Source: Candidatus Rifleibacteriota bacterium | Lineage (GTDB): Bacteria > Muiribacteriota > Ozemobacteria > Ozemobacterales > Ozemobacteraceae | Reading direction: 5' to 3' | DNA: 64,000 nucleotides | Assembly (NCBI GenBank): GCA_024710355.1 | Contig: JANJUX010000033.1 | Span: 86,641 to 150,640, forward strand | Part shown: piece after piece, positions 9,519-16,798 of the stretch | Layout: each line of letters starts with the position of its first letter | How positions within the stretch are numbered: position 1 is the first letter of the stretch | Program-made: the position numbers and the translations under genes | The notes under the pieces: generated by a model | Told to the model about the DNA's origin: nothing | The model's input: only the letters and a program-made list of their open reading frames with translations | Database searches by the model: none

Positions 9519-11882
9519 TCACTGGTCCGACCCCAAACCAGGGGGGAGGGAAGCGGCGTAGACTTCGAGGGAGCCACGCAGCTCTGAGAAGGATTCGGGA
9601 AGCATGGCGGCCAGTTTGCGCACGACCATGGCATTGAAGGGGCGGGCCAGAAGCAGTTCTGACATCAGTTCGAGAACGGTTTCCTGATCGTTTTCAAGCA
9701 CTTTCAGCTGAATCATGGCGTTATAGAGGTTCATCGAGGGCTCGCTGAGATGATGCAGCTTCTGCAGCATCATTTCGGCACCTGAACCGCGCAGGGAACG
9801 ACAGAGTTCGAGGCAGCCGTAAAGCAGCGAGGCATAAAGCGATTTGGCCCGCTCACCGAAATCAGTGGCCCGGTCGAGGTTGCCGAGGCGCATCGCGAGG
9901 CGGTAGGCGTCGAGAACGTCGGCAAGCGCGCCGGGGTTTTCGCTCAGACAGACTTCGAGCAGCGAAGCGGCCCGTTCGTTTTCGCCCTCGATCGCCAGCA
10001 TGGCTGCCAGCATACGCCGCACCGGGTATGAAGCCGGGTAACGCCGGTGTTTTTCTTCGAGCAGCCAGATCAATTTCTGACGGTTGCCGCCGACAATCGC
10101 CATCTCGTTAAAAATTGCGGCCAGTTCAGGCACGTTGAGCATCGACGGGCCGTGCTGGCGGTTTTTCAGCTGCACCGAAGTGCGGCGTGAAACGGCCAGC
10201 GGCAGCGGGTGGTCGGGGTTGAGCATCGGCGGCTGAATGCGCAGCAGCTGACCGAGGGCATAGCAGCCCGACAGCACCGACAAAGGCTCTGGCACCAGCA
10301 GCATGCGGTTCAACGTGGCCACGATATCGAGCTGACCGAGCAGAAAAAGGTTTCTGGCAGCGGCACCGCGCACGCGCGGTGCCATGTCTTTGAGAGCGCT
10401 GGTAAAATAGGCAACCGCCTCACTGCCACAGATGAGCATCGCCGCAATCATGTTGGCTCTGACACGCGAATCGGCGTGGTCATGAAACCTTGAATAGACG
10501 AGCAGCCGGTTGCAGCCGCAATTACCAAGCGCACTCAGCAGTGAGGCAATTACATGCGGGTGATGCTCACGCTCAAGGGCATGAATCACCAGATCTTCGG
10601 CGGGTCGGCCGATCAGGCCACAGAGAATGGCACACTGGCTGCGCCTGAAAGCATCGGTAGACTTGAACAGACGCGAGAACCATGGCAACAGCACATCGTG
10701 CAGCCGCAGATTGCCGCGCACCTGCGGCAGAAGACGGCGCAGACTCAAAATCATCTGCCTGATCACATCACCACTCTTTTCGCTGTCGAAGCGGGCGGCT
10801 AGAATCGGCACCGCGGTTTCGGCCGAAACATGACCGAGAGCGGCAGCCGCCGCAGCACGGTGCTGTCGCGATTCACTGCCTATATGTCTTTCGAGCAGCC
10901 GCAAGGCCTTCATCGAACCGGTATGCCAGGCGAGCTGGGCCGCCAGACAGGCAACCGCCGGGTCTTCGCTGCGCATTGCACTGCGGTAGACCTCAGATCT
11001 GGCTTCGACCGGCGCCGGAAAAGTATCGGCAGCATGCAGTGCCGCCTGAGCCAGACCAGAATCTTCACTGGCAGCGTAATTTACGATTACCGGCCAGACT
11101 TCTTCGCGGCCGGTGCTGGCGGCAAGCGGCAGCAGCCAGGCCTTGCGCTGCGGGTCAGCCGCTTCTTTCAGCAATGAAAGAATAACAAGATAAACTTTGC
11201 TGCCACCGCAGGCAAGCAGAGCGCGGGCCGCTTCGAGTGCCACCCGTTTTTCGGCCGAGCGGGCGAGCAGCAATACCTGATCGGTCAGCTCAGCGACCGG
11301 GTTCAGCTGCAGCGCGATCAGCACCGGCAGCAGACGCATCGGGTCATTAGAGCCGAGTTCGCGGCGCAAAAGGTTGACGCGGTTGTGACCTCCCGGCAAT
11401 GAGGCGAGAAGCACCGCAAAACCCTCGGGCAGGAAAAAATTCTGCGGCTGTTGCACCAGTGTCAGAGCCGGCGACTGGCCGGCATGAATACTTTCGTGGG
11501 TCAGCGGCGTATCCAGCGATTCAAGCACCCGCTCGACCAGACCGAAGCTGAGATGTTCGGGGGCAAAAGCAAGCGCCTTGAGAGCTGCGATGCGCAGTTG
11601 CGCCGGGCCGGTACAGGCACGTTTGGCCAGCAGATCGACCGATTCGCCGAACATTTCCTGCCAGACGTGTCTGACGGCGATGGTCGCCGGAAAAAGCTTT
11701 TTCAGCCCCAGAAAAGCGAGCAGCGAGACGGTGGTGTCATCGCTGTCGACAAAGTCTTCGAAAATCTCGCGGTCGGCCGGAACCGGCTCTCTGGCCATAA
11801 CGGCGAGAGCGGTGCGGCGGGTCCAGCCATCAGGTGCCCTGACGGCTTCCCGCGGGTTTTTCATGAGCTGATCAAGAAGCAT
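9519..11882 (-). CDS. HEAT-repeat scaffold protein with TPR-like C-terminus
   Basis: A 787-residue protein without signal peptide. From about residue 20 to 560 it consists of repeated paired helices typical of HEAT/PBS-lyase-like repeats (for example LAQAALHAADTFP, HRAAAAAALGHVSAETAVPILAARF and VRGAAARNLFLLG). Residues about 600-780 look like TPR helices (MLAAMLAIEGENERAASLLEVCL). These folds bind proteins; no catalytic motif is visible. It is the last gene of a minus-strand set: the stop codon of the preceding gene is 9 bases upstream of its ATG, implying co-transcription and probably translational coupling. The Shine-Dalgarno (GGAAT) is weak. A role as scaffold for the envelope proteins encoded beside it is inference. 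Confidence 0.75.
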   Translation of the reverse strand: MLLDQLMKNPREAVRAPDGWTRRTALAVMAREPVPADREIFEDFVDSDDTTVSLLAFLGLKKLFPATIAVRHVWQEMFGESVDLLAKRACTGPAQLRIAALKALAFAPEHLSFGLVERVLESLDTPLTHESIHAGQSPALTLVQQPQNFFLPEGFAVLLASLPGGHNRVNLLRRELGSNDPMRLLPVLIALQLNPVAELTDQVLLLARSAEKRVALEAARALLACGGSKVYLVILSLLKEAADPQRKAWLLPLAASTGREEVWPVIVNYAASEDSGLAQAALHAADTFPAPVEARSEVYRSAMRSEDPAVACLAAQLAWHTGSMKALRLLERHIGSESRQHRAAAAAALGHVSAETAVPILAARFDSEKSGDVIRQMILSLRRLLPQVRGNLRLHDVLLPWFSRLFKSTDAFRRSQCAILCGLIGRPAEDLVIHALEREHHPHVIASLLSALGNCGCNRLLVYSRFHDHADSRVRANMIAAMLICGSEAVAYFTSALKDMAPRVRGAAARNLFLLGQLDIVATLNRMLLVPEPLSVLSGCYALGQLLRIQPPMLNPDHPLPLAVSRRTSVQLKNRQHGPSMLNVPELAAIFNEMAIVGGNRQKLIWLLEEKHRRYPASYPVRRMLAAMLAIEGENERAASLLEVCLSENPGALADVLDAYRLAMRLGNLDRATDFGERAKSLYASLLYGCLELCRSLRGSGAEMMLQKLHHLSEPSMNLYNAMIQLKVLENDQETVLELMSELLLARPFNAMVVRKLAAMLPESFSELRGSLEVYAASLPPGLGSDQ

Positions 11883-11891
11883 GCAGCAATT

Positions 11892-12614
11892 CTATTCCGG
11901 GAGTTTCAATTTCTCAAGTTCGCTGATTCGTGAAGGCAAATCGCCGGTATCCCATGAAGAAACCGGCCAGAGTCGCACCGAAAAACTGCCGAGCAGAGAG
12001 ATCGCAGCCTTTCGCGTGTTCTCGGGCGAGCTGGTCAGCAGGATTCCCTGCAGATCGGCTTTTTTATGGTTCATCTTAGCCATATTGCGCAGATAATCAC
12101 GCACCAGGGTGCGCATCTGTTCACGGTTGCGTCGTTCCGGCACAAGCTTGAGCTGGTTTAGTAAAGCCGGGTAAAGGCCCTCCTGCTTGATCAGGCGCAT
12201 CGGGTGTTTGAGAACGATATGCATGATGTTTCGGGCGAGAATAAAATCGCGCTGTTCATCACCTGTCGCCGAAGACAATAAGCCCGAAGTCAGCAGCAGA
12301 GTGCCACCGGGCATCGGAATCTCATCGACGACATCGCTCTCGATCACGAGCACCTGAAAAGCAATGTCGGGTCTGGAACTGTTTTCGGCAAGCTTGCGCA
12401 TGCGCGCGGTCAATGCCGAATCAGAGGCAATATGAATATTTTCGGGCATTTCGCTCGAAAACTGCTGCAGCAAAAGCTCGTCAATCGCCTTTTCAGCGCG
12501 CGTTTCGTCGAGCAGACGCGAAAAATAGCGCACGACCGGGTTGGCTGCCTGGGCTGCCGTTGCCGCCCAGCCCGACAGAAGCATAACGATCGCAAACAGT
12601 TTAAAGTTCTTCAT
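11892..12614 (-). CDS. Exported M48-like protein lacking the HExxH motif
   Basis: A 240-residue protein with a signal peptide (MKNFKLFAIV, cleaved near AQA-A at 21-24). The layout of an M48 metallopeptidase core is visible: a MPGGTLLLTSGLLSS segment (residues 101-115) corresponds to the PGG-x-hhh-x-x-GLL block. The next helix, where HExxH should be, reads RNIMH at 128-132 within ILARNIMHIVLKH. The first zinc His and the catalytic Glu are therefore absent, and the protein is expected to be inactive as a peptidase. The ATG at 12614 overlaps the upstream gene by 14 nt; a longer frame to 12692 has no signal peptide at its start. An intact M48 peptidase lies two genes upstream (13916-15505), so this may be a pseudo-protease partner. 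The homology call rests on pattern only. Confidence 0.65.
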   Translation of the reverse strand: MKNFKLFAIVMLLSGWAATAAQAANPVVRYFSRLLDETRAEKAIDELLLQQFSSEMPENIHIASDSALTARMRKLAENSSRPDIAFQVLVIESDVVDEIPMPGGTLLLTSGLLSSATGDEQRDFILARNIMHIVLKHPMRLIKQEGLYPALLNQLKLVPERRNREQMRTLVRDYLRNMAKMNHKKADLQGILLTSSPENTRKAAISLLGSFSVRLWPVSSWDTGDLPSRISELEKLKLPE

Positions 12615-13800
12615 TGGCTGATTTTTCCTTTGGCTGAGCAACTGAGTCTTCATCGACAGTTTCTTTTTGCGGTTCGGCAAGGCGCGCAGCAATGCGTTTT
12701 TTCAGAAGTTTTGCCTGTTCCATGGTTGATTCAAGCTGTCGATTAAGCCTTTCGCATTTTTTTACCTGGCCCGGATCGACCGCAATTACGGTCGAAAGCT
12801 GCAGTCTTGAATATTCAAAACGGTTCATCACCGTATCGATAACCGCCTCGATCTTGGCGAGCCCTGAGCGCAGGATCTGTTCATCATCAGGGTTAGACGG
12901 GTAAGTCGAGGTCATTTCCATGATCGAGCCACCAAGTCTTTCGAAAAGGGCTGTGACATCGGCCATGGCGTTGCTGGCATCTTCGATGCTCGACATCGTC
13001 TGCGGATTCATCTGCTGCGGCGCGACCCGAGCATCGGCCTTTGCAATGCGACTGTAGGCGGCGGCATTATATTGCCCGTCGGCGATCGGTCTCTCTTTAA
13101 AGCCCAGCTCGGGGGAAATCGCATGAATCTGCTGCTGAATCGAATCAGCCGCACTTGCCAGGCCAGCGGAATCTGCTGAAGAGGCAGCTGAAGAAACTGA
13201 GATATCGACGGCCGGGCCGGCGCTGACGGTTTTAACCGGTTCGAAGGCCGGCAGAATTTTCATTTCCGAGCGGTCTTCCTGTTTGAGAACGCCTTTATCG
13301 ATGAGTGTTTTGACGGCATGAAACAGCACCTGACGGTTCATCAGGTGGTTTGGCTCGAAACGGCCGCGTTTCAGGGGTAGAAAGGCGCCGCCGACCGTTT
13401 CCAGAGGTTTGAAAAAAATCGAGCCGGGTGTAATGTCGGCAAAAGCCCGTGGCAGGCGGGCAGCGGTACCAGCCTGAATACTGAGGCGGTAAAGTGCTTC
13501 GACAGCCATGCCACGCGAGATCGAAAATTCGAGATGATAGCTGCCGTCGTCGAATGCATCGATCAGACCGCTGTTAACCGTTTCGAGCTGGGTCAACTTG
13601 CGGTTATAGACGCGCTCATACACGGCAGAAACGAATTCGTAGCGGCTGATGCGCTCGTCCTGCGCTTCTGAACGGGCTGCAGTTAAAAACATACAGCAGG
13701 CTAAACAGACGGCAAGTACCTGCCGATAAGTGTTTTGCCATATTTTACGTATGACAGGAGACCCTTCTATGTCAGAAACGCGTTCTATAAGTTCTTCCAT
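12601..13800 (-). CDS. Exported protein with SLH-like N-terminus and helical C-terminus
   Basis: 399 residues from an ATG preceded by GGAGGGG. A hydrophobic stretch at about 28-41 with a likely cleavage after SEAQ indicates export, although the 27-residue segment before it is long. Residues about 48-175 resemble S-layer homology units: ISRYEFVSAVYERV, then FADI...GSIFFKPLETVGG and GRFEPNHLMNRQVLFHAVKTL. SLH units bind wall or envelope polymers. The rest is low in motifs, with an Ala/Ser-rich linker (about 205-225) and a charged helical tail rich in Lys/Arg/Glu (about 320-390). Its first codons overlap the divergent 78-codon gene at 13769 by 32 bp. It shares 14 nt with the next gene, so these are co-transcribed. 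Confidence 0.65.
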   Translation of the reverse strand: MEELIERVSDIEGSPVIRKIWQNTYRQVLAVCLACCMFLTAARSEAQDERISRYEFVSAVYERVYNRKLTQLETVNSGLIDAFDDGSYHLEFSISRGMAVEALYRLSIQAGTAARLPRAFADITPGSIFFKPLETVGGAFLPLKRGRFEPNHLMNRQVLFHAVKTLIDKGVLKQEDRSEMKILPAFEPVKTVSAGPAVDISVSSAASSADSAGLASAADSIQQQIHAISPELGFKERPIADGQYNAAAYSRIAKADARVAPQQMNPQTMSSIEDASNAMADVTALFERLGGSIMEMTSTYPSNPDDEQILRSGLAKIEAVIDTVMNRFEYSRLQLSTVIAVDPGQVKKCERLNRQLESTMEQAKLLKKRIAARLAEPQKETVDEDSVAQPKEKSANEEL

Positions 13801-14005
13801 TGCCCCTCCGGAAGATGAAAAAATTGTCATGGCCCAGATTCAGAAATACTCTGAACTAACTGAGCGCAGTCTTGACATGATCGAAAAGCTTCTTCAACAG
13901 GGATACGCCATGAATTCACCAGAGGTCAAGAGACTTCAGAACAAGCTTCATGACCTCGAAGTCAAGAGTAACTTCTGGCGCACCCGCATGATGAAGTATC
14001 TCTGA
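13769..14005 (+). CDS. Small charged coiled-coil protein of unknown function
   Basis: 78 residues beginning MSETRSISSS. ACAGGAGA lies about 8 bases before the ATG. The product is a soluble, highly charged helical protein (SLDMIEKLLQQGY, VKRLQNKLHDLEVKSNFW), and the codon use matches the neighbours. I recognise no family. It is the only plus-strand gene inside a 20-kb minus-strand block. Its 5' end overlaps the start of the gene at 12601-13800 by 32 bp, and its 3' end overlaps the end of the M48 gene (13916-15505) by 90 bp. The alternative is that it is a fortuitous antisense frame; the protein-like composition argues against that. Confidence 0.5.
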   Translation: MSETRSISSSIAPPEDEKIVMAQIQKYSELTERSLDMIEKLLQQGYAMNSPEVKRLQNKLHDLEVKSNFWRTRMMKYL

Positions 14006-15505
14006 AACCGGAACCAGCCGCAGCCCCAGCGTCGCTTCGGCTGCCACCGCGACTGCCAGCAACGGGCTTCTGCAGCCTGCTGCCAGTTTGCCGGCTTCCT
14101 GAAGCACCAGTGGGTGCTGTTTCAGCCATTCAGGCAGGGAATTGTATTGACTCACCGCGAGTCTGCAGTTTCCTGCCTGAACTGCATCATAAAGATATGA
14201 AATCTGCAGAACCGCCCTGCCGGGGAAAGATGCCGCGAGCATCATTGCCAGCCCGAAAGCCAGCAGGCCCAGCCTGATCTTTCGTGCCCGGCGCAGAAGG
14301 TCGCCTATTTTCGTGCCGCCACTTTTGCGCGCCCGGTCTATTCTATCCTGAATCGGTGGATGTGTCAGCAACCAGTGCGGAATAAATGACGGCGGCGGCA
14401 TAATCATGCTGTCAAGCCGCTCGAGGCCTGACGCAAAAGTGTCGGCATCGGTGACCGCCACCGCGAAAGCATCTGACTGAAATTCGCTGTAACGCGCCAG
14501 AGCTGTAAAAGTCAGGGCAAATATGCCGAGAAAAAACACCATTTCGGCAAACGAAGCCCAGGTCGAGTCGATAAAATACTGCGGCAGCCAGGCGATGACA
14601 CCCAGCTTGAATAGAACCGACACGAGAATGAGATTGATCGAGTAGAGCATGTAAGTCGCCACATGCCCGAGCCGCAGATGGCCGAGTTCGTGAGCCACGA
14701 CCCCTTCGACCTGCCCGGCCGAAAAAATGGTCAGCAGATAGCGCGTGATGTAAACATAGCGATAGCGCGCCGACAGCCCGGCAACCGCAGCATTTGGCAC
14801 CGGCTCATTGAAAGTGTCCCAGATTTTTATGCCCGAAACCGGTGTTTCGGCCCGTTCAGACATTTTTCTGATAGCGGTTTCGAGTTCGGGGTAGTCGTTG
14901 TCTTCGGCACGCCAGGCCCAGTTGAACAAACGCGGCGAGACCAGATAAAGGGCGATAAAGAAAATCGGTGCCACTGCCATGAGTTTGATCTCGACCAGAG
15001 CTTCCATGCCGCCGCTGCTGAGGTCTTCAATCAGCATCCAGAACATGATCGGCGGAAAAAACAGAATCGGCACGGTCATGCGTGCCCTGAAAAAATCACG
15101 GCTGCTCTGCTTCGGGTCGAGAATCGGCCGAAAAAGACGATACATTTCGAACATTGCCGGGTAAGACAAGCCCAGATAGAGAGCCAGAGAAATCAGCATC
15201 GGCAGAATCTGCGGCAGTCTGGCAACATACGCCGGAAACATCAGCTCTGCCGGGTTGGCAAGGACATGTAGAAGAAGTATCCAGACAACCACGGCCCAGA
15301 GAAATTTTTCCTGGGTGCCGATAAAAGACGGCACCCGGCCGGCGGCAGTTTCGCGGTCAACGTAATCCGGCAACCAGCGCACCATTATCACCAGCGTAGC
15401 AAAGAACCAGAGAACGGTCGAAGCGAGCGGCACCAGTTTGAATGAGCCGCAAAGGTTGACCGTGCCGTATGCCAGCACCAGCAGATGCAGAAATAATGAG
15501 ATCAT
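13916..15505 (-). CDS. Membrane M48-family zinc metallopeptidase
   Basis: A 529-residue integral membrane protein. Several hydrophobic segments occupy the first 200 residues (about 5-45, 68-85, 98-115, 145-160 and 175-190). The peptidase domain carries HELGH at 272-276 with the third zinc ligand region EFQSD at 341-345, and further membrane segments lie around 287-335. M48 enzymes such as HtpX and Ste24/YfgC relatives degrade or process membrane and envelope proteins. The last 30 or so residues overlap the opposite-strand small gene and may not be conserved. Its start lies a few bases after the stop of the gene at 15512, with only a weak ribosome-binding site, so coupled translation is likely. 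Confidence 0.88.
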   Translation of the reverse strand: MISLFLHLLVLAYGTVNLCGSFKLVPLASTVLWFFATLVIMVRWLPDYVDRETAAGRVPSFIGTQEKFLWAVVVWILLLHVLANPAELMFPAYVARLPQILPMLISLALYLGLSYPAMFEMYRLFRPILDPKQSSRDFFRARMTVPILFFPPIMFWMLIEDLSSGGMEALVEIKLMAVAPIFFIALYLVSPRLFNWAWRAEDNDYPELETAIRKMSERAETPVSGIKIWDTFNEPVPNAAVAGLSARYRYVYITRYLLTIFSAGQVEGVVAHELGHLRLGHVATYMLYSINLILVSVLFKLGVIAWLPQYFIDSTWASFAEMVFFLGIFALTFTALARYSEFQSDAFAVAVTDADTFASGLERLDSMIMPPPSFIPHWLLTHPPIQDRIDRARKSGGTKIGDLLRRARKIRLGLLAFGLAMMLAASFPGRAVLQISYLYDAVQAGNCRLAVSQYNSLPEWLKQHPLVLQEAGKLAAGCRSPLLAVAVAAEATLGLRLVPVSEILHHAGAPEVTLDFEVMKLVLKSLDLW

Positions 15506-15511
15506 GTGCGG

Positions 15512-16798
15512 TCAGGTTTTTCTTTCTTTCTTTTTTGCCGCCGGAAAAAGAATATTGTTGAGGATCAGGCGGTAACCCGGGCTGTTTTTGTGCAACTCAA
15601 GCCGCGTCGGGCCTTCGCCAACGATATGACTGACATCGGCCGGGTCGTGACCGCCGTAAAAGCTGAAAAAACCCTTTCCCATATCACCGCGGATATATTT
15701 GACCGAAACGCCGTCGTTGTTATCGCCCATCACGACAACGTACGGCTTGAGCAGTGACTTGCGAAAAGACGTCGTCTGCCCGAAAAAACCATCGATGACG
15801 TTGCGATGATTCTGGGTAAGCATTGTCGGGATCGGGTCGACTTTGGCGGCAAACTCGAACAGACGCATGGTGCCGGCATCGCCGCTGTAGTTATTCGAAA
15901 CGTCGATATCAGAAAATTCATAAATCATCGGGTCGGTGATGATCTTAAAATCTTTAAAGGCAAAAGACTGGTCGTAATCAAGCTTGCTCTGGGCAAGAGG
16001 ATCGACATCGTCGCCGTCGAGCTCTCTGGCAACAATATCAACGCCGTTAGCCGCAAGCGCAATGTCGATAGAGTCTGCCGCCGAACACATCGCGAAAAGA
16101 AAGCCGCCGTCGAGCACGAATTTTTTGATACCGCGCGCCACCGCCAGCTTCATTTCGCTGACCTTTTTGAAACCATGCTTCTGTGCTTCGAGCTGCGCAC
16201 GGGTAACCTGCTTGCGGTACCAGTCGACGAACCTGAACGAGCCATAAAACTTGCCGAACTGGCCGGTAAAATCTTCGTGATGCAGGTGCACCCAGTCATA
16301 TTTGCTTATCTCGCCGTTGAGCACCTTTTCGTCGTAGAAGTTCTCGAACGGTATCTGGGCATAGTTGAGCACAAGCGTAACCGCGTCGTCCCAGGGCTCG
16401 GCGTAATCGGGCGAATAAACAGCCACTTTCGGAGCCTTTTCGAGCAGCACCTTTTCCATGTTCTCTTCTTCGATCTGTGCGTAAATCTGAGCCACCTTAG
16501 CGTCAGAAACCGCCTCGACCGTAACACCGGCGGTTCTCGCCCGCTCACGGATCTCGGGGAGATCTTCGGTCAGAAACGAGCCACTGCGATAGTTCAGCAG
16601 CCACTCAACATCGGTGCCGGTCTTGTCGAGCACCCAGTAAGTTACACCATAGCCGCGCAGATGATCAGACTGCGAGTCGTCCATCGGAATCAGCAGTTTC
16701 TGAGCCTGAACCGGCAATGCGCCCATCAAGGCGCAACAGAGCAGACAAACCGTCAGAAACAGCTGATTTCGGGCTCTACAACTGCCAGAATCGGTCAT
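15512..16798 (-). CDS. Exported ThuA-like protein of the so-called 'asparagine synthetase B' family
   Basis: 428 residues with a signal peptide (core LFLTVCLLCCALMGALP, cleaved near VQAQ). The mature start KLLIPMDDSQSDHLRGYG and the DVEWLLNYRSGSF block match a family in Bacteroidetes-type genomes usually labelled asparagine synthetase B. No glutaminase or ATP-pyrophosphatase signature of the real enzyme is present, so that name should not be transferred. A glutamine-amidotransferase-like/ThuA fold is plausible: a GGFLFAMCSAADS segment near residue 240 resembles the nucleophile elbow, with a Cys, and KGFFSFYGGHDPADV near 375 fits the fold's C-terminus. AAGGAGG precedes the ATG, which overlaps the upstream stop codon (ATGA). 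An envelope role within the operon is inferred from context. Confidence 0.6.
   Translation of the reverse strand: MTDSGSCRARNQLFLTVCLLCCALMGALPVQAQKLLIPMDDSQSDHLRGYGVTYWVLDKTGTDVEWLLNYRSGSFLTEDLPEIRERARTAGVTVEAVSDAKVAQIYAQIEEENMEKVLLEKAPKVAVYSPDYAEPWDDAVTLVLNYAQIPFENFYDEKVLNGEISKYDWVHLHHEDFTGQFGKFYGSFRFVDWYRKQVTRAQLEAQKHGFKKVSEMKLAVARGIKKFVLDGGFLFAMCSAADSIDIALAANGVDIVARELDGDDVDPLAQSKLDYDQSFAFKDFKIITDPMIYEFSDIDVSNNYSGDAGTMRLFEFAAKVDPIPTMLTQNHRNVIDGFFGQTTSFRKSLLKPYVVVMGDNNDGVSVKYIRGDMGKGFFSFYGGHDPADVSHIVGEGPTRLELHKNSPGYRLILNNILFPAAKKKERKT

Noticed and set aside
11892..12614. Calling this gene a frameshifted or broken protease
   Set aside because: The frame is intact with signal peptide and operon coupling; only the active-site residues differ, so it is treated as a functional non-enzymatic homologue.
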